Positions 26,511 to 36,211 of a DNA stretch of 64,000 nt are shown here, piece by piece (position 1 is the first letter of the stretch; each line of letters begins with the position of its first letter). Location: the NCBI GenBank assembly GCA_035458585.1, contig DATHZN010000036.1:1-64000 (forward strand), in the 5' to 3' direction. This stretch comes from Marinobacterium_E sp035458585. GTDB taxonomy: Bacteria > Pseudomonadota > Gammaproteobacteria > Pseudomonadales > Balneatricaceae. The position numbers and the translations under genes are program-made. A model generated the notes under the pieces. That model searched no databases, was not told where the DNA came from, and saw only the letters and a list, made by a program, of their open reading frames with translations.

Positions 26511-26639
26511 ATTTCAGGATCTCTGTTCTGATTCAATCTATGAATTAAAGGCCCCTCTTTCAGTGGAAAATCACTTGGTTCCAAGCCTTTGCATTCCATA
26601 TAATCACCTCTTCGAATAACACAAGGGAGCACTTGCCTT

Positions 26640-27353
26640 ATGGGCCGAGCGTATCAGAACCGAAAACTATCAATGGCTAAAACTTCCGATATGAAAGCGA
26701 AGTTATATAGTCGTTTCGGACGCGAAATCTATGTCACAGCCAAAGCTGGTGGTACAGATCCCGCGGGTAACCTGGCACTGCGCAGCCTAATGGATAAAGC
26801 GAAGCGCGAGCAGGTACCCGCCCATGTAATAGATAAAGCCATTGCAAAGGCTGCGGGCGGTGGCGGTGAGGATTTCGCACCAGCGCGCTACGAGGGTTAT
26901 GGCCCCGGCGGTTGTATGGCGATCATCGAATGTCTAACCGACAACCCTACCCGCACCTTTGGCGATGTACGTCAGGCCTTTGTGAAATCGAAATCAAAAA
27001 TCGGCACGCCCGGCACAGTTGCCCATATGTTCGACCACAGTGCGATTTTTGTGTTCCCGCACGATGATGAGGATGCCGTCCTTGAGGCGCTATTAGAAGC
27101 TGATGTGGATGTAACAGATGTTGAGAATGAAGAGGGCAAGCTGACCGTCTTTGCACCCAACACTGAGTACTTTAAAGCCAAGACAGCGCTGGTGGGCATG
27201 GGTATCGAGGAGTTTGAGGTCGATGAAATCCAGTTTATCCCTCAGAACTACACTCAGATAAGCGAAGAAGATATGCCCATGTTCGAGAAATTCCTGGCGA
27301 TTCTGGACGACAATGACGACGTACAGCAGGTTTTCCACAACGCCGAGTTGTAA
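26640..27353 (+). CDS. YebC/PmpR-family regulator, YeeN-type paralogue
   Basis: 237 aa. It starts with MGRAYQNRKLSMAKT, typical of the second (YeeN-like) branch, and has the conserved RYEGYGPGG (about 83-91) and a C-terminal DDDVQQVFHNAEL. The family binds DNA as a regulator, and recent work on relatives also points to a role at stalled ribosomes. A second member, the aspS-ruvC type, is at 44062-44793, so the genome carries both branches. ATG 26640 is kept as start because the N-terminal segment is conserved. A strong terminator follows. Confidence 0.93.
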   Translation: MGRAYQNRKLSMAKTSDMKAKLYSRFGREIYVTAKAGGTDPAGNLALRSLMDKAKREQVPAHVIDKAIAKAAGGGGEDFAPARYEGYGPGGCMAIIECLTDNPTRTFGDVRQAFVKSKSKIGTPGTVAHMFDHSAIFVFPHDDEDAVLEALLEADVDVTDVENEEGKLTVFAPNTEYFKAKTALVGMGIEEFEVDEIQFIPQNYTQISEEDMPMFEKFLAILDDNDDVQQVFHNAEL

Positions 27354-27376
27354 CTCTACAGAGTTTTTAACCTGTC

Positions 27377-27406
27377 AAAAATGGGAGCCATCGGCTCCCA
27401 TTTTTT
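27377..27406. terminator. Bidirectional intrinsic terminator between yebC and sthA
   Basis: Perfect stem AAAAATGGGAGCC / GGCTCCCATTTTT around a short ATC loop, with T-runs on both strands. It lies between two convergent genes and suits both. Confidence 0.92.
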
Positions 27407-27502
27407 ATCTCTTACCAGATTCAGAGCGACAAGGATGATGCACTTTTTCCTGCATGCCTCACCGGTATATCTCAGCTGACCGGCTGCCCTGACCTCAACT
27501 GA

Positions 27503-28903
27503 TCAGATATGGTCAATACGATTCAGGCCGGCAAGGGCAGCAACGCGGTACGCTTCTGCCATTGTTGGATAGTTAAAGGTGGTGTTGACGAAGTATTTTA
27601 CGTTGTTGGCATCACCCTTCTGCGCCATGATGGCCTGACCGATGTGGATAATCTCCGAGGCCTGATCGCCGAAGCAGTGAATACCGAGGATCTCGAACGT
27701 CTCGCGATGAAACAAAATTTTTAACATGCCCACTGGCTGTCCCGAGATCTGTGCACGCGCCGTGTCCTTAAAGAAAGCCTGCCCAACCTCGTAAGGAACG
27801 GCTTCTTTAGTGAGTTCCTCTTCCGTTTTGCCAACTGAGCTGATCTCTGGGATCGTGTAGATGCCTGTTGGAACATCATTAACAAAGCGAAAATCCTCGG
27901 ATCCCAGCAGATCCTGTGCGGCAGAACGGCCCTGATCAATCGCTGCAGATGCCAGACTTGGCCAGCCAATCACGTCACCGACCGCGTAGATACCCTCAAC
28001 CTCAGTACGGTAGTGGTCATCAACCTGAATTTGACCGCGAGAGTTAGCCTTGAGTCCCACCTTATCAAGACCAAGCTTAGCCGTATTACCGGTACGACCA
28101 TTGCACCAGAGAAACGCATCGCACCGCAGTTTCTTACCGGACTTGAGGCAGACCGTCACGCCGTGCTCATCCCCCTCAACGGAAGAGTACTCCTCGTTAT
28201 GAAAGATACGCACACCCGAATTGCGGAAGTGGTAGCTCAGAGAGTCTGAGATTTCACCATCGAGGAACGAGAGTAGCCGATCCCGGTTATCAATCAGATC
28301 GACCTTAACCCCGAGGCCACTAAAAATCGACGCGTACTCACTTCCGATTACACCAGCACCGTAAATAACCAGTGTACGGGGCGTGTGACTCAGTTTAAGG
28401 ATGGTGTCGGAGTTGTATATACGGTTGTGCTTGAAGTCTATATCTTTAGGCGTCCAGGGACTTGAACCGGTCGCTATAATCACATTCTTGGCCTTGAGTG
28501 TCTCCACCAGACCAGCGGAAGACTTCACCGTTAACTCGCCTTTACTAACGAATTCAGCGCTACCAAAAAAGACATCCACACGGTTACGCGCGTAGAAATT
28601 TGTACGCAGCATCACCTGGTTTGCCATCACCTTTGCAGCACGACTCAGCACGCGAGGGAAAGAGAACCAACGTGGCTCACCGATATCACGGAACATGGAG
28701 TTGGTATTGAATTCGATGATCTGTTTCACCGAGTGACGTAGCGCCTTAGACGGAATAGTACCCTTATGAGTACAGTTACCACCGACCTGAGTCTGCTCTT
28801 CTATAACGGCGACACGTCGACCGCGCTTTGCAGCGTTCATGGCGGCGCCCTCTCCTGCGGGACCAGACCCAATTACTACTACGTCGTACTCATAAACTGC
28901 CAT
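27503..28903 (-). CDS. sthA: Soluble pyridine nucleotide transhydrogenase SthA (UdhA)
   Basis: A flavoprotein that moves reducing equivalents between NADPH and NADH in the cytoplasm. At 466 aa from ATG 28903 (AGGGG seven bases upstream) it has the FAD-binding GSGPAGEGAA (about 12-21) and a second dinucleotide motif GAGVIGSEYAS (about 180-190). The active-site disulfide of lipoamide dehydrogenases is absent: the segment is GGNCTHKGTIPS, with Thr in place of the second Cys, as expected for SthA. It follows the nqr cluster, possibly co-regulated. Confidence 0.95.
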   Translation of the reverse strand: MAVYEYDVVVIGSGPAGEGAAMNAAKRGRRVAVIEEQTQVGGNCTHKGTIPSKALRHSVKQIIEFNTNSMFRDIGEPRWFSFPRVLSRAAKVMANQVMLRTNFYARNRVDVFFGSAEFVSKGELTVKSSAGLVETLKAKNVIIATGSSPWTPKDIDFKHNRIYNSDTILKLSHTPRTLVIYGAGVIGSEYASIFSGLGVKVDLIDNRDRLLSFLDGEISDSLSYHFRNSGVRIFHNEEYSSVEGDEHGVTVCLKSGKKLRCDAFLWCNGRTGNTAKLGLDKVGLKANSRGQIQVDDHYRTEVEGIYAVGDVIGWPSLASAAIDQGRSAAQDLLGSEDFRFVNDVPTGIYTIPEISSVGKTEEELTKEAVPYEVGQAFFKDTARAQISGQPVGMLKILFHRETFEILGIHCFGDQASEIIHIGQAIMAQKGDANNVKYFVNTTFNYPTMAEAYRVAALAGLNRIDHI

Positions 28904-28954
28904 CAATTTCCCCTTAGCTATGGCAAAAGCGCCGCAGCGCCCGAACTACTGGTA

Positions 28955-29185
28955 TCACTTAGCCTCGTAGGCCAGATCGCTGTTAGCAATCTTATTTTTC
29001 CTCTGCGACTCTTCTCCGTCACAATCCTCAGGACGACCACCACAGATATCGCAAGCCGTATCCATGCCTAACGCGCTCATACCGCCACAAGACCCTTTTA
29101 TTGGTTTGCGCCCTAACAGAACACCTACAGACATCGCGACAACGATGAGTAGCAGTCCAGCAAAAGTCATAATCATCACTTCCAT
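28955..29185 (-). CDS. nqrM: Na+-NQR maturation protein NqrM
   Basis: 76 aa. One N-terminal membrane helix (about 5-26) is followed by a cysteine cluster (CGG about 33, CDICGG about 46-51, CDG about 56). NqrM is needed to insert the iron centre of the NqrD/NqrE pair. It begins three bases after apbE, so it is in the nqr transcript. Length and Cys pattern are normal. Confidence 0.94.
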   Translation of the reverse strand: MEVMIMTFAGLLLIVVAMSVGVLLGRKPIKGSCGGMSALGMDTACDICGGRPEDCDGEESQRKNKIANSDLAYEAK

Positions 29186-29188
29186 GAC

Positions 29189-30235
29189 TTACTCCTCTGT
29201 TTGTACAAAATTTTCAAATTCGGTTGTGGCTCGCTCTATAAAACCGTCTGAGTCAGGATCCTTTACCAGAAAATACGCAGCTATCCCGCGCTCTCTCGCA
29301 AATTCAAATCCCGCCTCGTCACCCATAACCATTAACGCGGTTGCCAATGCGTCCGCTTCGGCACAGGTTGGGCGAAGAACAGTTACAGAGGCCAGCCGAT
29401 GAGTAATCGGACGCGCCGTTTTTGGATCGATTGTATGCGAGAATCTTACCCCGTTCTCTTCAAAGTAGTTACGGTAATCGCCCGATGTCGCTATACCCGT
29501 ATCCTTGACGTTGATTATACGTCCGATCGCCCGCCCACTGCTTTCCGGCGATTCAATCGCGATGCGCCAGTGCTCGCCTTCAGGCTTAATACCGCTAGCA
29601 CGCAACTCCCCGCCGATCTCCACCAGATAATTGGTAATACCCTGCTGCTCAAGCAGAGAAGCCAATACATCGACACCATAGCCCTTGGCGATTGCAGATA
29701 GATCGAGATACTGATCGCCCGTTTTGACAAGGCGTGTCGGGTTATCCTCTACCCTTATATTGGCGTATCCAACACGCGGACGCAGTGCGTCAAGCTCCGC
29801 GTCTGTTGGTGCTTTCTCTATACGACCATCGGGGCCGAAACCCCAGAGGTTTACCAGTGGACCAACGGTCGCGTCAAAGGAACCCTGCGACACCTCACTT
29901 ATTCTGAGTGCTTCGCGCACAACGAAAGCGAGTTCATCGGACACCTCCATCTCACTGCCTGCTGGCAGACTGTTGAAGGTAGAGAGTTCAGAGGTCGGGT
30001 CATAGGTCGACATCTGTTTATTGACCAGTGCCAAAGCTGCGTCAGCACGATGCTGAAGCCCTTGAACACGCGCTTCATTGGCATCGACCCACTTGACACT
30101 GTAGGTCGTTCCCATGGTGCGACCTTCGAAACCTACGACCTTCTCTTGATAGAGAAAATCGCAACCGGTTAGAACGAAAACGGCCAGTAGCAGAGCTACC
30201 GGCCATCTAACCAGACTGTTAAAGCCTGTGATCAT
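29189..30235 (-). CDS. apbE: FAD:protein FMN transferase ApbE
   Basis: Attaches FMN covalently to threonines of NqrB and NqrC. The 348-aa precursor is a lipoprotein: hydrophobic signal then lipobox LTGC (Cys about 25). The ApbE fold shows EGRTMGTTYSVKW (about 37-49), DLSAIAKGYGVD (about 177-188) and a late DAL/ATALMVMG segment (about 300). It lies two bases after nqrF and before nqrM, its normal place, and acts in the periplasm on flavinylation sites seen in this same operon. Confidence 0.96.
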   Translation of the reverse strand: MITGFNSLVRWPVALLLAVFVLTGCDFLYQEKVVGFEGRTMGTTYSVKWVDANEARVQGLQHRADAALALVNKQMSTYDPTSELSTFNSLPAGSEMEVSDELAFVVREALRISEVSQGSFDATVGPLVNLWGFGPDGRIEKAPTDAELDALRPRVGYANIRVEDNPTRLVKTGDQYLDLSAIAKGYGVDVLASLLEQQGITNYLVEIGGELRASGIKPEGEHWRIAIESPESSGRAIGRIINVKDTGIATSGDYRNYFEENGVRFSHTIDPKTARPITHRLASVTVLRPTCAEADALATALMVMGDEAGFEFARERGIAAYFLVKDPDSDGFIERATTEFENFVQTEE

Positions 30236-30237
30236 GC

Positions 30238-31470
30238 TTAGCCACCGAAGTCGTCAAGCAGGATATTTTCTCGTTCCACACCCAGATCCAACAGCATATT
30301 AATGACCGCTGCGTTCATCATCGGTGGCCCACACATGTAGTACTCACAATCCTCAGGAGCTTCGTGGTCCTTAAGATAGTTTTCGTAAAGCACATTGTGA
30401 ATGAAGCCAGTGTAGCCATCCCAGTTGTCTTCTGGCAGAGGGTCTGACAACGCCAGATGCCACTCGAAATTAGGATTCTCGGCTGCCAGCTGATCGTACT
30501 CTTCACCGTAAAAAGCTTCTCGCATCGAACGAGCGCCGTACCAGAAGCTGATCTTGCGCTTAGAGTTCAACCGCTTGAGCTGGTCAAAGATATGTGAGCG
30601 CATTGGAGCCATACCCGCACCACCACCGATAAATACCATCTCGTTGTCGGTGTCCCTGGCAAAGAACTCACCGAACGGTCCGTAAACAGTGATTTTATCA
30701 CCCGGCTTGAGGCTGAAGACGTACGAAGACATCTGACCAGCAGGCAGGTCGTCACGGCCTGGAGGTGGGGTCGCAATACGGATATTGAATTTTACAACAC
30801 CACGCTCTTCTGGGTAGTTTGCCATTGAGTAGGCACGAATTACCGGCTCAGTCACCTTGGAAGAGTAGCGCCAGATATTGAACTTATCCCAATCTGGGTG
30901 GTACTCCTCTTCGATATCGAAGTCTTTGTAGTGGATCTCGTGTGGAGGACACTCCAACTGTACATAACCACCTGCACGGAAGTCGACGTTTTCGCCTTCG
31001 GGCAGACGCAGTGTCAGCTCTTTGATGAAGGTTGCGACGTTCGGATTTGACTCGACCGTACACTCCCACTTTTTCACGCCGAAGACATCATCTTCAACCT
31101 GAATCTTCATGTCCTGCTTCACTGCCACCTGACAGCTCAGACGCCAGCCCTCTTTCGCTTCGCGCATAGTGAAGTGAGACTCTTCAGTTGGCAGCATAGA
31201 GCCACCACCCTCATGTACTTCACACTTACACTGCGCACAAGTACCACCGCCACCACAGGCTGACGCAAGGAATACACCTTTATCAGCAAGGGTCTGCAGC
31301 AGCTTTCCGCCAGCCGGAACAGTGATTGTTTTTTCCGGGTCGCCATTGATCTCAATGGTCACATCACCGGAACTTACCATCTTAGCGCGAGCAGCGAGGA
31401 TAACAGCAACGAGTGCCAGTACCACCACTGTAAACATCACCACGCCAAGGACGATTATTTCTGCATTCAT
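30238..31470 (-). CDS. nqrF: Na+-NQR subunit F (NADH dehydrogenase, 2Fe-2S and FAD)
   Basis: The electron-entry subunit: oxidises NADH through FAD and passes electrons to a 2Fe-2S centre. The 410-aa protein has an N-terminal membrane anchor (about 3-27). Ferredoxin cysteines are in ACGGGGTCAQCKC (about 70-79) and LSCQV (about 111). A reductase domain has RAYSMANYP (about 210-218) for FAD and GGGAGMAPMRSHI (about 272-284) for NADH. All key residues are present. Confidence 0.97.
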   Translation of the reverse strand: MNAEIIVLGVVMFTVVVLALVAVILAARAKMVSSGDVTIEINGDPEKTITVPAGGKLLQTLADKGVFLASACGGGGTCAQCKCEVHEGGGSMLPTEESHFTMREAKEGWRLSCQVAVKQDMKIQVEDDVFGVKKWECTVESNPNVATFIKELTLRLPEGENVDFRAGGYVQLECPPHEIHYKDFDIEEEYHPDWDKFNIWRYSSKVTEPVIRAYSMANYPEERGVVKFNIRIATPPPGRDDLPAGQMSSYVFSLKPGDKITVYGPFGEFFARDTDNEMVFIGGGAGMAPMRSHIFDQLKRLNSKRKISFWYGARSMREAFYGEEYDQLAAENPNFEWHLALSDPLPEDNWDGYTGFIHNVLYENYLKDHEAPEDCEYYMCGPPMMNAAVINMLLDLGVERENILLDDFGG

Positions 31471-31501
31471 AGCTAAATCCTTCCTATCCAGACCTGGTTG
31501 C

Positions 31502-32110
31502 TTAGAGTTGTACGCCCGAGAACGACATAAAGCCCAATGCCATCAGACCGACTGTGATAAAGGTGATACCCAGACCACGTAGACCCTCAGGGACATCGCT
31601 GTACTTCAGTTTCTCACGAATACCTGCCAGCGCAGTGATCGCCAGCGCCCAGCCAACACCTGCACCTGCACCGTAAACAACGGACTCGCTGAAGGTGTAG
31701 TCACGCTCTACCATGAACAGCGCCGCACCCATGATCGCACAGTTAACTGTGATCAGTGGCAGAAATACACCCAGTGCGTTGTAGAGCGCAGGCACAAATT
31801 TATCCAGGAACATCTCCAAGATCTGTACGATCGCCGCGATTACGCCGATGTAAGAGATGTAACCAAGGAAACTCAGGTCAACTTCAGGGTAACCAGCCCA
31901 TGCCAGCGCACCTTCACGCAGCAGGTGGTTGTAGATCAGATTGTTTACAGGCGTTGTGATAACCAGTACCACAACAACTGCAACGCCCAGACCAAAGGCT
32001 GTCTGCACTTTCTTCGAGATCGCCAGGAATGTACACATCCCCAGGAAGAACGCCAGCGCCATGTTCTCAACAAAGATCGCCTTTACAGCGAGGCTAATGA
32101 GCTGTTCCAT
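31502..32110 (-). CDS. nqrE: Na+-NQR subunit E
   Basis: 202 aa, six membrane helices, pseudo-symmetric with NqrD. The conserved cysteine in the half-membrane helices is seen in MCTFLAIS (Cys about 26) and again in VNCAIMGA (about 120); with NqrD these cysteines hold an iron centre inside the membrane. Its ATG overlaps the nqrD stop by one base (TAATG), coupling their synthesis as expected for a heterodimeric pair. Confidence 0.97.
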   Translation of the reverse strand: MEQLISLAVKAIFVENMALAFFLGMCTFLAISKKVQTAFGLGVAVVVVLVITTPVNNLIYNHLLREGALAWAGYPEVDLSFLGYISYIGVIAAIVQILEMFLDKFVPALYNALGVFLPLITVNCAIMGAALFMVERDYTFSESVVYGAGAGVGWALAITALAGIREKLKYSDVPEGLRGLGITFITVGLMALGFMSFSGVQL

Positions 32111-32769
32111 TAGTGCGCCGCTCCTTTAGTGTTTGGAGCCATCTCGTACTCAGGTTTCTCAACCTGCTTGGGATCGTAGGTACGGATGATCCATATAAAG
32201 ATGCCGATCAGGAAGAAGGCACTCGGTGGCAACAGCAGCATGCCGTTACTCTGGTACCAACCACCGTTCGTCACCAACGGCATAATCTCGAAGCCGAACA
32301 GCGAACCTGAACCGAATAGTTCACGGAAGAAACCGACGAAAAGCAGTACCACGCCATAGCCAATACCGTTGCCGATACCATCCATGAAGCTCGCCATCGG
32401 CGGGTTCTTCATTGCGAAAGCTTCAGCGCGGCCCATTACGATACAGTTGGTGATAATAAGACCCACGAATACTGACAGCTGCTTAGAAATTTCATAAGCA
32501 AAGGCTTTCAGAAACTGGTCAACCACGATTACCAAAGAAGCAATGATGGTCATCTGTACGATGATTCGGATGTTGCCCGGAATGTGATTACGGATCACTG
32601 ATACGAACAGGTTAGAGAACGCTGTAACGACAATTACTGCAAGTGTCATAACCATGGCTGTTGCCATGTTTGATGTTACCGCAAGCGCCGAACAGACCCC
32701 AAGGATCTGTAGGGCGATTGGGTTATTCGCAACGATTGGATTCGTTACGATCTCTTGTGTCTTAGCCAT
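32110..32769 (-). CDS. nqrD: Na+-NQR subunit D
   Basis: 219 aa, six membrane helices. Conserved cysteines in LGVCSALAVT (about 27) and TNCIVMGRAEAFA (about 111) match the NqrE set and complete the intramembrane iron site. It lies two bases after nqrC and overlaps nqrE by one. The C-terminal tail is soluble and slightly acidic. Confidence 0.97.
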   Translation of the reverse strand: MAKTQEIVTNPIVANNPIALQILGVCSALAVTSNMATAMVMTLAVIVVTAFSNLFVSVIRNHIPGNIRIIVQMTIIASLVIVVDQFLKAFAYEISKQLSVFVGLIITNCIVMGRAEAFAMKNPPMASFMDGIGNGIGYGVVLLFVGFFRELFGSGSLFGFEIMPLVTNGGWYQSNGMLLLPPSAFFLIGIFIWIIRTYDPKQVEKPEYEMAPNTKGAAH

Positions 32770-32771
32770 GC

Positions 32772-33554
32772 TTAGGCACCTCCTGCACGAAGATTAGCCA
32801 GGAACGGTGCATAACCGTTCTTACCCATCCAGAACTGCACCAGATTGGTCACACCATTGGCTGTAAGTGTTGCCCCTGAAAGTCCATCAATCTTGTACTC
32901 TGCATTTGGAGTAGATGAGTCGACCTTACCTTTGATCAGGCCAAGTTCCGGACTCATCATGTCCTCTGCGTAGACTTTTTTGCCAGGCCAAGAGGCTTTC
33001 CACATAGGATTGTCCACCTCACCACCGAGCCCTGGAGTTTCAGCGTGAGAATAGAAGCCCAGACCAACGACTGTGTTGAGGTCGCCTTCAAGTGCAAGGA
33101 AGCCGTAAAGCGTAGACCAGAGACCGTAACCGTGAACAGGCAAGATCACCTTATCGAGATTACCGTTGGCACCCTCGACCAGATAAACAGGCATGTATTT
33201 AGGCTGGCGCTTGATAGACGCTTTGTCATCTGCGCGATCGAGCGCAACCGAGAGCGCAGGATCTTTAGATGCTTTCTGGATATCAAAAGAGGCGCCATCC
33301 ACAGCTTCTGTGAACTTACCCGTTTCCATATCGACCACTTTCGTCGTGATCTTTGCAAAGAGCTCGTCAACCGACTTACCAGGTTCCACGAGACCAGCTG
33401 CCGCGAGGATGTTAGTTTTTCGGTCGAGGTCTTTGTTCGCTACCTGCTTAGGCTTAAGAATAACAGCGGCCGCTGATACAACTACCGAGCAGATAACACA
33501 CAGCAGGACAGTTACCGTTACCGTCTTGCTGATAGTATCGTTATTAGCCGACAT
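32772..33554 (-). CDS. nqrC: Na+-NQR subunit C (covalent FMN)
   Basis: 260 aa from the ATG at 33554, which overlaps the nqrB stop by 11 bases; an upstream in-frame start would add 13 residues. One N-terminal helix (about 10-32) anchors a periplasmic FMN-binding domain. The FMN acceptor threonine lies in DGLSGATLT (about 223-231), the sequence recognised by ApbE. The subunit passes electrons from the NqrD/E iron centre towards NqrB. Confidence 0.96.
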   Translation of the reverse strand: MSANNDTISKTVTVTVLLCVICSVVVSAAAVILKPKQVANKDLDRKTNILAAAGLVEPGKSVDELFAKITTKVVDMETGKFTEAVDGASFDIQKASKDPALSVALDRADDKASIKRQPKYMPVYLVEGANGNLDKVILPVHGYGLWSTLYGFLALEGDLNTVVGLGFYSHAETPGLGGEVDNPMWKASWPGKKVYAEDMMSPELGLIKGKVDSSTPNAEYKIDGLSGATLTANGVTNLVQFWMGKNGYAPFLANLRAGGA

Positions 33555-34752
33555 TACGTGCGAGCCTCCGTTTAATGTTTGCCTGGACGACAAAGTTGTC
33601 GATCAGTGGTGCAAATAGGTTTGCAAACAGAATCGCAAGCATCATGCCCTCTGGAAATGCTGGGTTAACAACGCGGATCAATACCACCATGACACCAACC
33701 AGCGCACCAAACGCCCACTTACCGCTGTTCGTCATTGAAGATGACACAGGGTCAGTCGCCATAAAGAACATACCGAAAGCGAAACCGCCAAGCACGAGGT
33801 GCCAGTAGAATGGCAATGCGAACATTGGGTTGGTTTCAGAACCGATCAAATTAAACAGAGTAGACGTCGCCACCATACCAAGGAAAACACCGGCCACAAT
33901 TCGCCAGGCTGCTATCCGCGCGTAGACGATCACTGCGCCACCAATCAGTATAGCGAGCGTCGAGACTTCACCTATTGAGCCTTGAATCGAGCCCAGGAAC
34001 GCATCCATCCAAGTTACGTTTGCTGCCAAAATAGCATCTACGCCACCGGCTGCTGCCAGACCCAGCGGAGTTGCACCGGAGAAACCGTCAACCGCAGTCC
34101 AGATCGCATCACCTGACATCTGTGCCGGGTAAGCAAAGAAAAGGAATGCACGGCCTGTTAGCGCAGGGTTAAGGAAGTTCTTACCAGTGCCGCCGAACAC
34201 CTCTTTACCAATTACCACACCGAAACTAATGCCTAGCGCAACCTGCCAAAGTGGAACTGTAGGAGGCAGGATCAGAGAGAAGAGGATGGACGTTACAAAG
34301 AAGCCTTCATTGACCTCATGTCCACGCTTCATAGCGAAAAGAACTTCCCAGAAACCACCCACAACAAATGTTGTTGCATAGATCGGCAACCAGTACATCG
34401 CGCCGTGGATCATGTTATCCCAAATACTAGAGGCGTCGTAGCCCGCCAGCATAGAGATGATAGCACCACGCCAGCCTTCTGCCTCAGTCAAACCGAGACC
34501 AGCCATTGCTGTGTTTGCCTGGAATCCGACGTTATACAAACCCACAAATACCGCAGGGAAGGTACACATCCATACCAGGATCATCATACGCTTAAGATCA
34601 ACCGCGTCACGAACATGCGCAGCTGCTCGAGTCACTTTGCCTGGAGTGTAGAAAATGGTATCGACTGCTTCGTAAAGCGCATACCAGCTCTCGTACTTAC
34701 CGCCTTTGTGGAAGTGCGGCTCCATGTTGTCCAGAATCGAACGAATACTCAT
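33544..34752 (-). CDS. nqrB: Na+-NQR subunit B (covalent FMN, sodium path)
   Basis: 402 aa with about ten membrane helices. It carries a covalent FMN on the threonine of DGFSGATPLG (Thr about 227), non-covalent riboflavin, the quinone site and the sodium channel. The N-terminal cytosolic stretch MRSILDNMEPHFHKGGKYE-like motif is conserved. It begins 12 bases after nqrA. A long open frame on the opposite strand here is a composition artefact. Confidence 0.97.
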   Translation of the reverse strand: MSIRSILDNMEPHFHKGGKYESWYALYEAVDTIFYTPGKVTRAAAHVRDAVDLKRMMILVWMCTFPAVFVGLYNVGFQANTAMAGLGLTEAEGWRGAIISMLAGYDASSIWDNMIHGAMYWLPIYATTFVVGGFWEVLFAMKRGHEVNEGFFVTSILFSLILPPTVPLWQVALGISFGVVIGKEVFGGTGKNFLNPALTGRAFLFFAYPAQMSGDAIWTAVDGFSGATPLGLAAAGGVDAILAANVTWMDAFLGSIQGSIGEVSTLAILIGGAVIVYARIAAWRIVAGVFLGMVATSTLFNLIGSETNPMFALPFYWHLVLGGFAFGMFFMATDPVSSSMTNSGKWAFGALVGVMVVLIRVVNPAFPEGMMLAILFANLFAPLIDNFVVQANIKRRLARNVG

Positions 34753-34764
34753 ACCAGACTCTCC

Positions 34765-36105
34765 TTAAGCTTCTTTCTCAATACGAGAGAGGTTGTCACG
34801 CAGAATCGGACCGTACTCGTACTTACCCTGGCACGCGAAGGTGCAGAGCGCGAGATCTTCCTCATCCAATTCAAGACAACCCAACTGCATTGCAGTCACG
34901 ATATCACCAGTAACCAACGATCTCAGCAGCTGCGTGGGCAGAATATCGAGCGGCATAAGACGCTCAAACTGTCCAACTGGCACCATTGCGCGCTCAGAAC
35001 CGTTAGTGGTGGTAGTGAAGTTAAATTTCTTGCCGGGCGAAAACATTGAGGCAAACATATTTAGAACAGAGAACTTCTCCGAACCGGGAGCCACCCAGCC
35101 CATAAACTCACGCTCATTACCCTCACGCAGCACGCTCACCTGAGTCGCATAGCGGCCAAGGTAGGCCAATGGGCCACTGGCAGCTGTACCATTCCAGACA
35201 GAGCCACTGATCACACGGTTATTACCCTCTTTCAGGCGACCTGCTGTCAGCTCAGTTAGATCGGCACCTACACGCGTCTTCAACAACGTCGGCTCGTTGA
35301 CCTGCGGACCACCCAGAGCGACAACTCGGTCAACACTGAGCTTACCTGATGTAAACAACTTACCGATGGCTATCACATCCTGGTAGCCGACATACCAAGC
35401 CAGCTTGGTGCGACTCACCGGATCAAGGAAGTGAATGTGTGTACCAGGGTTACCTGCTGGATGCTTTCCTTCGAAAATTTCTGTTGTAACGCCCGCGACT
35501 TGTGGCAACTGCATGCCCGGTGCTGCACATAGGAAAACTTTTCCAGCGCCAAGGCGCGTCAGTACGGTCAGACCCTGAGCAAAGGCTTCACTCTCTGAGG
35601 AGATGACAACTTGCGGATCTACGGCCAACGGATTTGTATCGATTGCGGTCACGAAAATTGAGCTAGCAGTAGAACCCAGTGCCGGTACTTTGCTAAACGG
35701 ACGCGTACGAATGGTCGTCCACATACCTGATGCGACCAGATTGTCCTCAACCTGCTCGCGGCTCAGAGAATCAAGCTGTGCAGCGTCGTAAGAGGCAAAC
35801 TCAACTGCATCCTCTTCTCCACTCAGCTCAATCACCACTGATTGCAACGCACGGCGCTCGCCACGGTTGATCGCTTTCACGACACCCGCGCCGGGTGCAG
35901 TAAACTGCACGCCTTCGTTTTTCTTGTCGGCAAAGATCACCTGACCCAGTTTTACCTGGTCGCCTTCCTTGACAGACATTGTCGGCTTAAGCCCAACATA
36001 ATCCGTACCTAGAATAGCCACAGACGTGACCGCTACTTCCGCCGAAACGGTTTGTGCTGGCTCGCCTGTAATCGGTAGATCTAGACCTTTGTTGATCTTG
36101 ATCAT
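34765..36105 (-). CDS. nqrA: Na+-NQR subunit A
   Basis: First gene of the sodium-pump operon; a soluble 446-aa subunit on the cytoplasmic side next to NqrB. It starts with MIKINKGLDLPITGEP. Segments such as VGLKPTMSVKEGDQVKLGQ (about 36-54) form the biotinyl-lipoyl-like fold, and CTFACQGKYEYGPILR lies near the C-terminus (about 423-438). A perfect TATAAT lies about 110 bases upstream. Confidence 0.97.
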   Translation of the reverse strand: MIKINKGLDLPITGEPAQTVSAEVAVTSVAILGTDYVGLKPTMSVKEGDQVKLGQVIFADKKNEGVQFTAPGAGVVKAINRGERRALQSVVIELSGEEDAVEFASYDAAQLDSLSREQVEDNLVASGMWTTIRTRPFSKVPALGSTASSIFVTAIDTNPLAVDPQVVISSESEAFAQGLTVLTRLGAGKVFLCAAPGMQLPQVAGVTTEIFEGKHPAGNPGTHIHFLDPVSRTKLAWYVGYQDVIAIGKLFTSGKLSVDRVVALGGPQVNEPTLLKTRVGADLTELTAGRLKEGNNRVISGSVWNGTAASGPLAYLGRYATQVSVLREGNEREFMGWVAPGSEKFSVLNMFASMFSPGKKFNFTTTTNGSERAMVPVGQFERLMPLDILPTQLLRSLVTGDIVTAMQLGCLELDEEDLALCTFACQGKYEYGPILRDNLSRIEKEA

Positions 36106-36211
36106 TCGCTATATCCAATCCCCAATAAATTGTTCAGACCTGTGCAATCTGTGCAGTGATTTGGTAACTCACTGACATAACATGCACAAACCCACCCTAA
36201 AATCGCGGCTA

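Noticed and set aside
32110..33594. Extra N-terminal residues for NqrC and other genes from upstream in-frame starts
   Set aside because: For nqrC, cysB, lolD, tolA, rne and sufS the conserved N-terminus or the ribosome site supports the later start.
34318..35049. Long plus-strand open frame (243 codons) across nqrB and nqrA
   Set aside because: Wholly antisense to two strongly supported genes, with no recognisable domain and no ribosome site; a by-product of codon usage in nqrA/B.
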